Of a DNA stretch of 64,000 bases, positions 1-9,147 are shown piece after piece (position 1 is the first letter of the stretch; each line of letters opens with the position of its first letter). The position numbers were made by a program, and so were the translations under genes. The notes below the pieces were generated by a model that searched no databases, was not told the DNA's origin, and saw nothing but the letters and a program-made list of their open reading frames with translations. Where the stretch lies: NCBI RefSeq assembly GCF_019656075.1, contig NZ_BPKZ01000002.1, positions 124,001 through 188,000 on the forward strand, written 5' to 3'. Source of the DNA: Leuconostoc palmae (GTDB taxonomy: Bacteria > Bacillota > Bacilli > Lactobacillales > Lactobacillaceae).

Positions 1-1124
1 AAAACATTTTCTTCACGATCAGTAAGTGTCTCTAAGACTGATTCAAGTTGATCACGCAACATTTCATAGGCTGCAGAATCAGCTGGAGAAATCGCTTCGT
101 TATCTTCAATGAAGTCTCCAAGATGAGAATCATCTTCCTCACCAATGGGTGTTTCTAACGATACAGGTTCTTGAGCTATCTTTAAAATTTCACGCACCTT
201 ATCTGGTGTTAAGTCTATCTCGGCACCAATTTCCTCAGGTAATGGTTCACGACCTAAGTCCTGAAGTAATTGGCGTTGAATACGAATTAACTTATTGATA
301 GTCTCAACCATATGGACTGGAATACGAATTGTACGTGCCTGATCAGCGATGGCACGTGTAATTGCTTGACGAATCCACCATGTTGCATAAGTCGAAAATT
401 TGAATCCCTTAGTATAATCAAACTTATCCACGGCTTTCATCAAGCCCATGTTACCCTCTTGTATTAAATCCAAGAACTGCATACCTCGGCCAACATAACG
501 CTTAGCAATAGAAACAACCAGTCTGAGGTTAGCTTCCGCAAGTTCTTGTTTAGCTTCAACATCTCCGTCTTCAATACGTTTGGCAATATTTATTTCTTCA
601 TCACCTTTAAGCAAATTAACTCGGCCAATTTCTTTTAAGTACATTCTAACCGGATCGTTTATTTTAATACCAGCAGGTGTTTCCTCTGCTTGATCTAACT
701 CCTCTTTAGATGGCTTATTTTGCTTAGCTTGTAACACTTCTGGTGCAGGTTCGCCTTTTTCGTCAACAATTGCCACACCAGCATCTTCAACTTTTTCCAT
801 CAAACGTTCAATATTCTCACCATCAAGATTAAATGGTTCAGCTAGACGGTTAGACAAAATGGCATAAGTTACCTGTTTAGCTGGTTTGAATTCAGCAATC
901 AAACTTTTAACTGCTTTATCATACTCAGGGCTTTTGATGATCCCTGATTTCTTAGTTGACTTTGGCTTTGAAGCCTTACCTGCAGCTGCTGCTTCTTCAG
1001 GTGTCTTTCCTTGAGCTAAGGCCAATAATTCAGCTTTTTTTGCACGACTGTTATAAACTATATGTTGTTCGTCAAGATATATCTTGATATCTGAAATCTT
1101 GCTCGAAGATGAAATATTTGTCAT
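1..1124 (-). CDS. rpoD: RNA polymerase primary sigma factor RpoD (partial, C-terminus outside window)
   Basis: This is the housekeeping sigma factor that directs RNA polymerase to -10/-35 promoters. About 374 residues are visible. An N-terminal low-complexity region rich in Lys, Ala and Glu is followed by region 1.2 ([15 protein letters not shown]) and region 2, with [17 protein letters not shown] and [20 protein letters not shown] near residues 205-260. Region 3 is present and the reading frame leaves the window inside region 4. The start is ATG at 1122-1124 behind AAGGAGAA. It lies 48 bases downstream of dnaG on the same strand with no terminator between them, which is the usual dnaG-rpoD arrangement. 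Identification is secure; only the missing end is unknown. Confidence 0.97.
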   Translation of the reverse strand, partial: MTNISSSSKISDIKIYLDEQHIVYNSRAKKAELLALAQGKTPEEAAAAGKASKPKSTKKSGIIKSPEYDKAVKSLIAEFKPAKQVTYAILSNRLAEPFNLDGENIERLMEKVEDAGVAIVDEKGEPAPEVLQAKQNKPSKEELDQAEETPAGIKINDPVRMYLKEIGRVNLLKGDEEINIAKRIEDGDVEAKQELAEANLRLVVSIAKRYVGRGMQFLDLIQEGNMGLMKAVDKFDYTKGFKFSTYATWWIRQAITRAIADQARTIRIPVHMVETINKLIRIQRQLLQDLGREPLPEEIGAEIDLTPDKVREILKIAQEPVSLETPIGEEDDSHLGDFIEDNEAISPADSAAYEMLRDQLESVLETLTDREENV

Positions 1125-1172
1125 TAAGTATTCTCCTTGTTGAGCCATTAAAATTAGAGTTTTAAGCAGGCC

Positions 1173-3020
1173 TTATATCGAGTTTTGTTTTTTTAAATTA
1201 ATTAGTTCCGTTGTTAATTGTAACAGTTTTTCATTATCATGTTGTTGCTTAGCAATGTTAATTGACTGCTTCAATTGTGTTATTTTATTATCAATGGGTC
1301 CATCATGAGCAATAATTTTTATGTAGTCATCAATAGCACTATTTTCTACAGACAACTCACCATATGCTCGTTCAATGGCCATTATTTTTTGATTTAACTC
1401 AGGTTTTTGGATAAAATCCATAAAAGCAGCTAGATCAAAAGGTTCTCGATGCTGTTGGTGATAAATATTAATCAACATCATCAGAAGTTGATAGTCAGAA
1501 TGCACAAATGCAAAACCAACTTTTTCCTCAACTTGTTGAATCACTTGTGGCTTTTTAATCATCGCCATAATCAAGGCACGTTCAGCACGTTCTACTTGTG
1601 TAACCGTTGGTACACTATTAAAACGACGATAGTCAAGTTCACTATTGGATACTAAGTTATTGTCATTGTTAGAAAAATTTCTTGTCTGATTTTTAACTGG
1701 CTGAATATTAGCTTTTGGTGTTTGTTGCAACTGCTCAATTAAGGCTTGTTTGGAAGTACCAAATTCGTTAGCTATATTAGTAAGTTGAATGTCTTGTTCT
1801 ACAGGTGTTGCATTCTTCAATATCGGCATGACTTCTTGCAAAAAGTTTAAATACTGTGTTTGATTGCTTAAATTCTTGTTACCTTTTGCCGCATCAATCA
1901 AAAAAGTCACAGGTGTCAGAACGTTTTGTTCTAGCACTTGCTTTAAAAATTGTTCACCGCGTTGAACGCGCACTTCATCGGGGTCTAATTGATCTGGCAA
2001 ATGAATAATACCAATATCAATTGCAGGATTGTCTTTTTTAATAAGGTCAATCGAACGCTTTGCAGCCTCTTGACCAGCTTCATCGCCATCATACACTAAT
2101 AAAACACGATCAACTAATCGAGTTAATTGTTTAACATGATACAACGTTAATGCTGTTCCCATAGTTGCTACAGCATTGGCATACCCAGACATATCAGAAG
2201 CAATGACGTCCATAAATCCTTCAAATATTAATACTGTACGTGTCCGCCGTATACTATTTTTTGCTTGATCAAAATTATATAATAAATTCCCTTTATTAAA
2301 AAATGTACTTTCAGGGCTATTCATATACTTTATTGAATTGTTAACATCCAATGTTCGCCCTGAAAATCCAACTACTTGGCCATTAACAGTGCGTATTGGC
2401 CAAACGACTCTATTAGTAAAACGATCTCTTAAATCACCAGATTCACTTTCAATAAACAACTCAGAAGCTATCATCACTTCCCGAGAAATATTATGTTCTT
2501 GAGCATAATGCAATAGCACGTTTTCTGCTGGTACATATCCAATACCAAAACGCTTAATGATATTATCAGATAATTTACGCTTTTCTCGCAAATATTTTAA
2601 CGCAGGTTCTCCAGATGTTGTATTGGTTAAAATATGCTGATACAATCGTTGTGCCGCATCGTGTAAATCATATATTGCTTGAGTTCTTGGATTAATTTGT
2701 TTAGTTGCATCATTGACCAACTGGTTATCTATTGGTATACCAGCTTCTTTAGCGAGAGAAATAATGGACTCAGGATATGTTAACCCTTCTTTTTCCATCA
2801 CAAACGAAAAAACAGAACCTGACCGACCACATGAAAAACAATTAAATACTTGTTTATTTTCTTCAACAAATAATGAAGGATGCCGGTCATCATGAAATGG
2901 ACATGAACCGCTCCATTGACGTCCTCGCTTAACTAAAGTAGTGTACTTACCAATAACATCAACAATATTTACTTTTTGACGCACTTCACTGATAAAAGAT
3001 TCCGGTATTCTATTGGCCAT
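1173..3020 (-). CDS. dnaG: DNA primase DnaG
   Basis: DnaG makes RNA primers for lagging-strand replication and works with the replicative helicase. The 615-residue protein has the normal family length. An N-terminal CHC2 zinc finger (CPFHDDRHPS and NCFSCGRSG, about residues 40-67) is followed by the TOPRIM catalytic core, with VLIFEGFMDVIA near 265 and VLLVYDGDEAGQEA near 305 carrying the acidic metal-binding residues. A divergent helicase-interaction domain forms the C-terminus. The start is ATG with an upstream AAAGGTAGGA. It is the first gene of a transcription unit with rpoD. A promoter and a strong hairpin lie in its 5' leader. Confidence 0.97.
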   Translation of the reverse strand: MANRIPESFISEVRQKVNIVDVIGKYTTLVKRGRQWSGSCPFHDDRHPSLFVEENKQVFNCFSCGRSGSVFSFVMEKEGLTYPESIISLAKEAGIPIDNQLVNDATKQINPRTQAIYDLHDAAQRLYQHILTNTTSGEPALKYLREKRKLSDNIIKRFGIGYVPAENVLLHYAQEHNISREVMIASELFIESESGDLRDRFTNRVVWPIRTVNGQVVGFSGRTLDVNNSIKYMNSPESTFFNKGNLLYNFDQAKNSIRRTRTVLIFEGFMDVIASDMSGYANAVATMGTALTLYHVKQLTRLVDRVLLVYDGDEAGQEAAKRSIDLIKKDNPAIDIGIIHLPDQLDPDEVRVQRGEQFLKQVLEQNVLTPVTFLIDAAKGNKNLSNQTQYLNFLQEVMPILKNATPVEQDIQLTNIANEFGTSKQALIEQLQQTPKANIQPVKNQTRNFSNNDNNLVSNSELDYRRFNSVPTVTQVERAERALIMAMIKKPQVIQQVEEKVGFAFVHSDYQLLMMLINIYHQQHREPFDLAAFMDFIQKPELNQKIMAIERAYGELSVENSAIDDYIKIIAHDGPIDNKITQLKQSINIAKQQHDNEKLLQLTTELINLKKQNSI

Positions 3021-3041
3021 ATCCTACCTTTCAACAACAAA

Positions 3042-3115
3042 TGTCGCAAACTACAGTTTGCGACACAATAATTAAGTCACTTAAAATTTTACTCTATAAC
3101 AACATATTTTGTCAA
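3042..3115 (-). promoter_or_regulatory. dnaG promoter and 5' leader hairpin
   Basis: On the minus strand TTGACA (3110-3115) and TAAAAT (3086-3091) are separated by 18 bases, a good sigma-A promoter. The transcript would begin near 3079 and then contain a near-perfect hairpin, arms TGTCGCAAACT (3055-3065) and AGTTTGCGACA (3042-3052), followed by a T-rich TTTGTTGTT. It looks like a terminator or attenuator placed before dnaG. The remaining bases from 3116 to 3312 are AT-rich and I see no gene in them. Confidence 0.55.
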
Positions 3116-3312
3116 GTAGTATGAGACGCTACAAACACTGTAATTATAAGGTTTTTTGTTTTTTGTCTATCGTATTATGTTAACTAAAACGAGCATGGAT
3201 TACATTAAAGTTATCTTTCTGAAAAGATAATAGTTTCAAATTATATAATAAAAAAATTAACAATACATTTTTAATATTTTTTAAGTTTACTGAGTAAAAT
3301 ACTGCCTAATCA

Positions 3313-4134
3313 CTAAACAAGTTTTTGAATTAATTTATCAAACAATCGAGTTGGTAACATCGTGTGCAAAAAAACTAGCATTTTTGCCCCATACCCCAAT
3401 AGATATCTTGCTTTTGGGGTTGTAACCGTTATTGCTTTAACTATTGTCAACGCAATTAACTTGGGATCTGATAATTTATCAGAAGAATAAAGATTGTGCA
3501 TTCTTTTAGAAGCTTCTAGAGCATGTTTTTCGTAAGGTGTATTGACAGATGTTTTTCGTAAGTTTTCTGCTGCAATAATACCCCAATCTGTTTTGATTCC
3601 CCCGGGTTCTATTAAAATTACATCTATACCAAATGGTTTGACTTCCATTCTAAGTGCATCGCTAAACCCTTCCAAAGCATACTTTGTTGCATGATACCAA
3701 GCGCCCATATACGTGGTCATACGACCAGCCATCGAAGAAATATTAATAATACGTCCAAAATGTTTATCACGCATGTAAGGTAAAACTAATTGTACTAAAC
3801 GAGCTAGTCCAAATAAATTGGTATCAAATTGCTTCTTTGCCTCATTTATTGAAACATTTTCAATCGCGCCATACGATCCATAGCCAGCGTTATTAACTAG
3901 GTAATCTATATGTCCTTCTATTTCAATAATTTCTGCTATTGCTTCAATAATAGATAATTCATCGGTTAAATCCATTTTTAGAGGTTTAACACCAATTTTT
4001 TTAAGATCCTCCATTTTGCTTACGTGTCGTGCTGCACCGTATACATGATAATTTAAGTTAGCTAACAATTCTGCTGTTTGATAGCCAATACCACTACTGG
4101 CTCCTGTAATGAGCACTACTTTATTTTCAATCAC
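3313..4134 (-). CDS. Short-chain dehydrogenase/reductase (SDR family)
   Basis: This is a classical SDR oxidoreductase of 273 residues. The Rossmann nucleotide-binding motif TGASSGIG is at residues 10-17, the VNNAGYG motif near 86-92, a catalytic Ser in INISSMAG, and the catalytic YHATK near residue 150. The region after YHATK (ALEGFSDALRMEVKPFGI) is typical of the group. The substrate cannot be told from the sequence. Translation starts at a GTG (4132-4134) preceded by AAAGGGG. A terminator separates it from upstream fabI, so it is probably a single-gene unit. It is not a fatty-acid FabG: the C-terminal half differs and no fab genes other than fabI are adjacent. Confidence 0.85.
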   Translation of the reverse strand: MIENKVVLITGASSGIGYQTAELLANLNYHVYGAARHVSKMEDLKKIGVKPLKMDLTDELSIIEAIAEIIEIEGHIDYLVNNAGYGSYGAIENVSINEAKKQFDTNLFGLARLVQLVLPYMRDKHFGRIINISSMAGRMTTYMGAWYHATKYALEGFSDALRMEVKPFGIDVILIEPGGIKTDWGIIAAENLRKTSVNTPYEKHALEASKRMHNLYSSDKLSDPKLIALTIVKAITVTTPKARYLLGYGAKMLVFLHTMLPTRLFDKLIQKLV

Positions 4135-4186
4135 AAACTTTATCCCCTTTATAATTGTGTGCTATAATACTGCTCTTCATGATAGT

Positions 4187-4214
4187 AAAAAGGTCATATC
4201 TTTTCAGATATGAC
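4187..4214 (-). terminator. Intrinsic terminator of fabI
   Basis: Stem GTCATATC/GATATGAC (4193-4200 and 4207-4214) with a six-base loop, followed on the minus strand by a run of five T. It lies 34 bases past the fabI stop codon. Confidence 0.8.
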
Positions 4215-4247
4215 TTTCATTTTGAACCACCAAGGATTATAAATAAA

Positions 4248-5003
4248 TTAAATAAGGTGTGTTCCTTTATCCACGTAAATAGTGTCTCCCACTATTCCGC
4301 TAGCAAATGGACTCAATAAGAAAGCCGCCGTATTGCCAACTTCTTCTATAGTCACACCAACACCATCAACAGTACGTTCATCTGATATCTTAATTAAATC
4401 ACCATGATTTTTAACACCGGTAACTGCTAATGTTTTGACTGCACCAGCCGAAATAGCATTGACACGAATAGCTTTATCAGCTAAATCACGTGCGAGGTAT
4501 CGCACAGCTGATTCAAGACCTGCTTTAGCAATGCCCATAACGTTGTAATTAGGTATTGCTCTTTCTGAACCCATATAAGTGAGTGTTACAATGGCACCAT
4601 TTTCGTTCATAATTTCATGACCATACTTGGCCGCAGCGATTAAAGAGTATACACTAATGTTTTGTGCTAATGTAAAACTATCTAATGTACCATCGGTAAC
4701 TTTATTATCTAAGTCACTCTTTTCAGCATAAGCAATGGCATGTACAATACCATCCACTTTACCAACTTTTTGAACAATATCTGAAAAAGCCACTTCTATA
4801 TTTTCTGGCTTAGAAACATCACATTCAACTTTTAAAACTGAATCATCAACAAATCGATCTAGGCTGCGCTTCATCCGATCATTTTGATAAGTCAAAATGA
4901 CTTGCCCACCTTGATTAATAATTGACTGCATACAACCAAAGGCTAAACTACTTTTGTTGGCCACACCCATAATGATAATTTTTTTATTATCTAACAATCC
5001 CAT
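4248..5003 (-). CDS. fabI: Enoyl-[acyl-carrier-protein] reductase (NADH) FabI
   Basis: FabI reduces enoyl-ACP in the last step of each round of fatty acid elongation. The protein of 251 residues has the atypical SDR nucleotide motif of FabI (GVANKSSLAFG, residues 13-23) instead of TGxxxGIG. It also has the Tyr-x6-Lys catalytic pair YNVMGIAK near residue 155, followed by ARDLADKAIRVNAISAG. The end FASGIVGDTIYVDKG is characteristic. It stands alone here rather than in a fab cluster, with its own promoter (TTGACA, CATAGT) and terminator. Confidence 0.93.
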   Translation of the reverse strand: MGLLDNKKIIIMGVANKSSLAFGCMQSIINQGGQVILTYQNDRMKRSLDRFVDDSVLKVECDVSKPENIEVAFSDIVQKVGKVDGIVHAIAYAEKSDLDNKVTDGTLDSFTLAQNISVYSLIAAAKYGHEIMNENGAIVTLTYMGSERAIPNYNVMGIAKAGLESAVRYLARDLADKAIRVNAISAGAVKTLAVTGVKNHGDLIKISDERTVDGVGVTIEEVGNTAAFLLSPFASGIVGDTIYVDKGTHLI

Positions 5004-5035
5004 GTTTCAAATACCTCAAATTTATACTTTATTAA

Positions 5036-5064
5036 ACTATGCTCTAATTCATTAAAATTGTCAA
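5036..5064 (-). promoter_or_regulatory. fabI promoter
   Basis: TTGACA (5059-5064) and CATAGT (5036-5041) are 17 bases apart on the minus strand, about 35 bases before the fabI start. No convincing FabT-type palindrome was seen next to it. Confidence 0.6.
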
Positions 5065-5189
5065 CGAAGCAATTTTAAAATTATGAATAATTCTCAAATC
5101 ATCATTTTTTGAAAACATTCAAGAAGACACTATCGAGAGTCATCAGAAATAGCTCCGTAATCATAAATTATAAAAATAGTTAACGCAAA

Positions 5190-6005
5190 TTATTTGTGTA
5201 ATATGTCTAGAAGTGCAATTTTTAACCCTTCATTATCATCTGGCGTGCCCAGCGCAATACGAATTCATTCAGAATTCAAACGATCATTAACTTGATATCC
5301 AGCTTGTAATAACGCTTGCCCAACTTTTTTAACTTCCCCAACCTTAACCCAAAAAAAGTTGGCTTGTGACTCATAAAACATTAATCCTTGGTCACATAAA
5401 AATTTTTGAAATTTAGTACGTTCAGATTGGAAAATTGCCACATTTCGTTTCAAATATTCTTGATCTAAAATCGCAGCGGTGCCTCCAACAATTTGATAAG
5501 TTGATAAATTATATGGCAAACGCACAGCTTGCATTGCGGTATATAACGGATCTTGCATGATGCCATAACCAATCCTTAAGTTAGCTAGACCATATGCCTT
5601 AGATAAAGTACGCAACACTACCAAATTTTGATATTGTGCTACGAGTGGTGCCACTGTTGCATTTGGTTCATCCACAAAATCATAGTAAGCTTCATCAACA
5701 ACTAGCGTAACGGTACTGGGCAACTTAGTCAAAAACAGCTCAATATCAGCAGATTTTTCAAAGACACCTGTCGGATTATTTGGATTAGCTAACCAAACCA
5801 TTGTTGTTTTATCCGTAACTGCAGCTAATATGGCTTCAAATGCGACATGCCCATCAATCGCATTGACTGGTACCTTAACTGTTTTGGCTTGCTCAATATC
5901 AGCATGAAGGGCATATTCACCAAATGTAGGATCAGCTACAATCATCTCTGATTCCAGAGTCAATATAGTACGTGTTATAAGTTGAATCAATTCAGCATTT
6001 ATCAC
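5190..6005 (-). pseudogene. hisC: Histidinol-phosphate/aromatic aminotransferase remnant (hisC-like), truncated and interrupted
   Basis: This is a fold-type I PLP aminotransferase of the HisC family, which transfers amino groups to histidinol phosphate or aromatic keto acids. Recognisable parts are ADPTFGEYALHADI, WLANPNNPTGVFEK, VVDEAYYDFVDEP and the PLP-lysine segment RTLSKAYGLANLRIGYG. Two lesions are visible. The N-terminal 80 or so residues expected for the family are missing, and the frame starts at a GTG inside the domain next to an AT-rich run. An in-frame TGA (5265-5267) also stands where the frame continues as IRIALGTPDDNEGLKIALLD to a TAA at 5190; a TGG to TGA change is the simplest explanation. 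It is almost certainly inactive. Confidence 0.88.
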
Positions 6006-6056
6006 AAAAAATTATTTTTTAAAAAAATTATTTTTAAAAACATTTGAACACGTCTA

Positions 6057-6085
6057 TTGACACAAAGATAGATACATGTTTTAAT
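6057..6085 (+). promoter_or_regulatory. Promoter of the MFS transporter leader
   Basis: A consensus TTGACA (6057-6062), a 17-base spacer and TTTAAT (6080-6085) with an extended -10 TG at 6077-6078. The start of transcription is expected near 6092. This is one of the strongest promoters in the window. Confidence 0.75.
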
Positions 6086-6127
6086 TGAGAAATAAATTAA
6101 CATATTCACAGAAAGGGAGTTAACTTA

Positions 6128-6184
6128 ATGAGTCTAATTTTATCAGCTAACACAAGTTATTATTATGGTTTTTTCTTTAGATAG
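6128..6184 (+). CDS. Tyr/Phe-rich leader peptide (18 aa) upstream of MFS transporter
   Basis: The short open reading frame encodes MSLILSANTSYYYGFFFR. A strong ribosome binding site, AAAGGGAG, sits eight bases before the ATG. Three Tyr codons in a row and then three Phe codons fall just ahead of the stop codon, and the stop codon overlaps the first arm of a GC-rich hairpin. This is the layout of a ribosome-mediated transcription attenuator that senses charged tRNA-Tyr and tRNA-Phe. The peptide itself probably has no function beyond being translated. It is too short to be found by usual gene callers. Confidence 0.72.
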   Translation: MSLILSANTSYYYGFFFR

Positions 6185-6247
6185 TGTCCGCTTCAATGCT
6201 TAGATGCGGACACGATAGTTCGCATCTAAATGTTGAAGCCACTTTTT
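6184..6247 (+). promoter_or_regulatory. Attenuator: mutually exclusive hairpins after the Tyr/Phe leader peptide
   Basis: Hairpin A pairs GTGTCCGC (6184-6191) with GCGGACAC (6206-6213), eight perfect pairs. Hairpin B pairs CTTCAA...TAGATGCG (6191-6208) with CGCATCTA...TTGAAG (6221-6238), about 17 pairs with one mismatch, and is followed by CAC and five T. The two share bases 6191 and 6206-6208 and the loop of A, so they cannot coexist. Inference: B is the terminator. A would form when the ribosome stalls on the Tyr or Phe codons, and would be blocked when the ribosome reaches the stop codon and covers the first arm. Confidence 0.6.
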
Positions 6248-6344
6248 AAGGTCCCAACTAGATGCATTATAGTAATCTAGTTAAACCTAATATTCTGATA
6301 ATTAATTGACCGTAATCGGACTCCCAATACAAGAATAACAGATG

Positions 6345-6379
6345 AGACTAGGTGTTGTAGACATTTAGTCTTTTTATTT
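6345..6379 (+). terminator. Second terminator-like hairpin before the MFS gene
   Basis: AGACTAGGTGT (6345-6355) pairs with ACATTTAGTCT (6361-6371), 11 pairs including two G-T, loop TGTAG, followed by TTTTATTT. It ends just before the ribosome binding site of the MFS gene, so it would stop transcription into that gene unless prevented. A smaller inverted repeat, AACTAGA/TCTAGTT (6256-6262 and 6276-6282), lies between the two terminators and can partly pair with this one. Confidence 0.6.
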
Positions 6380-6399
6380 GGTATAAGGAAAATATAATT

Positions 6400-7605
6400 A
6401 TGAATAATATTTTAATTACTGCAAAAACTCGTATTAGTATAGTACTTTATATTAATTACCTAGTCCACGGTATTGGGTTACTCATCTTGACTCAAAATAT
6501 GTTACATTTAAGTCAAACCTGGCAACAACCTTTAGCAACAGTTTCTTATGTGATTTCTGGGATAGGCATCGGTCGCATACTAGCGTACTATATCCTAGGT
6601 ACATTATCTGACAAATTTGGACGTAAACCTATTCTTGCTTTTGGCATGATAACATATGCCATTTTCTTTTCTACGATGCCATTTGTCACTAATTTTAAAA
6701 TTGCCTATCTTTTAACCATTCTAGCTGGGGTGGCCAATTCAGCTTTAGATTCTGCCACATACCCAACATTTTTGGAATTAAATAGTGGCAAAGGTGCAGC
6801 AACTGTTCTCATTAAATCAATGATGTCGCTGGGTGAATTTATTTTGCCATTATTGGTGGGTTTCTTAGAAATTTCTAGGCTATGGTTTGGCTGGAGTTTT
6901 TTGTTTGCTACTAGTCTTTTGATTATCAATTTTCTAATGCTGTTACCACTCAAGTTTCCTAAAATATATACTAAACCAAAGAAAATGATGAAACCAGTGG
7001 AAAAAACATTCGAAAGAACACCTCTAGTCGTTGGGACACTGTTGGCTGTATATGGTTTTACTGCAATGGCTCTAATGATTCATTTTACGCAATGGATTTC
7101 ACTATTTGCCGTCAAAACATTAGGCATGAGTCAATTCCAAGGGCACTTTGTACTTTCTTTGTATAGTATCGGTTCTATTATTGGCGTATTGGTCATGTTC
7201 GCTATTATGCAAAAAGAATTCATTAAAGATCGGCATCTGATCGTCGTTTTGAACATCCTAGCGTTCTTATCACTGATTGTAATCTGCTTCATTCATCAAC
7301 ATCAAGTTACTAATGTAGCAGCATTTATATTCGGAGCGACTGCTGCAAGTGGTGTCATGCAAATTGGATTAAACATCTTTTTAAGACTATTTCCTACCAC
7401 TAAAGGTCGCATTACAGCCATATTCTTTTCATTTGGTAGCATTGCATCATTTACCATACCAATTATTACTGGCATGCTTTCTCAAATCAGTATAGCGACT
7501 GCAATGAGAAGTAACTTGATTACAGCAGCAATAAATCTTGTTATCTGTATCAGTGTCAGCACACTTCTTTATCAAAAAGAGAAACAATTAAATAAAAAAG
7601 CATGA
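6400..7605 (+). CDS. MFS transporter, probably part of the aromatic amino acid regulon
   Basis: This is a 401-residue major facilitator protein of the inner membrane with about 12 hydrophobic segments. MFS motif A appears as GTLSDKFGRKP (residues 67-77) between the second and third segments. The middle cytoplasmic loop is basic (KIYTKPKKMMKPVEK). The substrate is not readable from the protein alone. The 340-base leader encodes a peptide with three Tyr and three Phe codons followed by attenuator hairpins. I therefore infer that it imports an aromatic amino acid or a shikimate-pathway compound, or exports a related product. The ribosome binding site is AAGGA. It ends in a bidirectional terminator shared with the L,D-transpeptidase. 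Confidence 0.8.
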   Translation: MNNILITAKTRISIVLYINYLVHGIGLLILTQNMLHLSQTWQQPLATVSYVISGIGIGRILAYYILGTLSDKFGRKPILAFGMITYAIFFSTMPFVTNFKIAYLLTILAGVANSALDSATYPTFLELNSGKGAATVLIKSMMSLGEFILPLLVGFLEISRLWFGWSFLFATSLLIINFLMLLPLKFPKIYTKPKKMMKPVEKTFERTPLVVGTLLAVYGFTAMALMIHFTQWISLFAVKTLGMSQFQGHFVLSLYSIGSIIGVLVMFAIMQKEFIKDRHLIVVLNILAFLSLIVICFIHQHQVTNVAAFIFGATAASGVMQIGLNIFLRLFPTTKGRITAIFFSFGSIASFTIPIITGMLSQISIATAMRSNLITAAINLVICISVSTLLYQKEKQLNKKA

Positions 7606-7627
7606 TTAATTAATCATGCTTTTTTAT
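7593..7627. terminator. Bidirectional terminator between MFS and L,D-transpeptidase genes
   Basis: The palindrome AGCATGATTA/TAATCATGCT (7599-7620) has A-rich and T-rich runs on both sides, and serves the two converging genes. Confidence 0.85.
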
Positions 7628-8256
7628 TTAATGACTACTGAAGTTGCAAATGGTATATTTGCATTTAACCATTTCGCATCCGACACAGATAGCCTAACAC
7701 ACCCATGCGACATAGGTTTCTTACCTAATTCATTACCTTCAGTCTGAATATAATTACCTGCATGGTCAACAGGAACAGAATGAAATAAATAAATACCGTG
7801 ATCTTTCCAAGATGTCCAATAATTAGCGCCTTCATCTGATGTAGTATTGTAAAAATGATCTCCTCGTTCAGCCTCAATTTTATATTGCCCTTTGGGTGTA
7901 GTATTATCTTTTCCCGTTGAACAATAAAAAGTATATAGTATTTTACCATTGTTTTTATCTATTAAATAAGTACGCTGTTTATTAATATTTACTGATAATT
8001 GTAATTGCGTTTCTTGATAATTTTTTATATTTGGATATGGTGTTAGTTGAGATGAGTATAGATAATAATTCCCAGTCATTGTCCTCATATTATCTTTTTG
8101 AGTAGCTGTTTTTGTTGACACTCTATCACTATTTTTGCTGATCGTTGGTTGCTCTTTCCTTGAAGTCAATAAATGGACTTTACTAAAACCATAATATAGA
8201 ATACCAATTAAAACTATGCTAAAAATCCCAATAACTATTTCCCTATTTTTATTCAT
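7624..8256 (-). CDS. L,D-transpeptidase (YkuD domain), membrane anchored
   Basis: The enzyme forms or remodels peptidoglycan cross-links using a catalytic Cys. The protein of 210 residues has one N-terminal transmembrane segment (about residues 8-26), a variable linker, and a YkuD domain from about residue 85 to the end. The catalytic motif SHGCVRLS (His184, Gly185, Cys186) is intact, and the upstream HSVPVDHAGN segment is present. It should lie outside the membrane. It is monocistronic and convergent with the MFS gene. It could equally act on other wall targets, since YkuD enzymes in lactobacilli are poorly assigned. Confidence 0.88.
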   Translation of the reverse strand: MNKNREIVIGIFSIVLIGILYYGFSKVHLLTSRKEQPTISKNSDRVSTKTATQKDNMRTMTGNYYLYSSQLTPYPNIKNYQETQLQLSVNINKQRTYLIDKNNGKILYTFYCSTGKDNTTPKGQYKIEAERGDHFYNTTSDEGANYWTSWKDHGIYLFHSVPVDHAGNYIQTEGNELGKKPMSHGCVRLSVSDAKWLNANIPFATSVVIK

Positions 8257-8404
8257 AAATCCCCCGAGAAAATCCTACTTTTATAGTCCAACTATAATCA
8301 GTAAATTTGTAGCACTAATAGGATTAAATATACAACATATGCTTCTATATTACTCGAATATAAGATGTATAATTTTAAAAATTAATAATAAGGATAATTT
8401 ACAC

Positions 8405-8923
8405 ATGAACAGAAAAAAGACTTATCTTATTGCCCTAGCTCTCTGTTTAATATCATTTATCATACTTTCTATAATGGTTAAAACAAATTTCACCTATTGA
8501 TCGACCATTTTGGTCAGCTACTTTTCCAACAAACGCCTCATCATACACAACATCTATTTAAAAAATTTGATAAATTCTTTTCACCAGAAACTGACTTATT
8601 CTATGGTTTCGCCATTAGTGATTGTCTGTTAGTTTTTTCTAAAATCAAAATCAACTTCATTTAGGCATATACAGTGTCATTGCTATTTCAGGAACTACTT
8701 TATTAGCGTTCATTGTCAACATGATTGTCAAACCTTTATTTGGTAGAATACGTCCTGATGGTTCAAAAGGTTTTTCTTATCCTAGTGATCATGCTATGCT
8801 AGCATTTGCTTTACTCATTAGCACTGCATATATACTCACCCTGTATATTAATCATACTACACCAAAATTATTAATTATAATATCCTCCATAATTATGATT
8901 ATAACCATTTTCTTTATCATTTG
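8405..8923 (+). pseudogene. PAP2-family phosphatase remnant (undecaprenyl-diphosphatase-like)
   Basis: A degraded gene for a membrane phosphatase of the PAP2/BcrC type. It starts as MNRKKTYLIALALCLISFII and hits a stop at 8498-8500. Coding similarity resumes in other frames. The first PAP2 motif (KPLFGRIRP) and a PSDH version of the second motif are readable in the frame 8721-8924. The third motif (SRxxxxxHxxxD) is not intact. At least two frameshifts or stops interrupt it, so no full enzyme can be made. Bases 8924 to 9147 contain no other gene. Confidence 0.75.
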
Positions 8924-9147
8924 ATTTCAGATCATCATGGTGATTTGATTTTTAGCATCTAATGATTTGCGATTGGTCTTTCAAGATTAGTAATATATAC
9001 TCCAGTACTTAATACAACATAGACAAATGACCTACTATTGAAATATTGTTCATAAACACTCTTCATTTTGGACTATCATTATATTCTATTTGATTAGATT
9101 GTCTTCGTACCGGAGTTTTCAAATAAAAAATGAATAAAAAATTAGAG

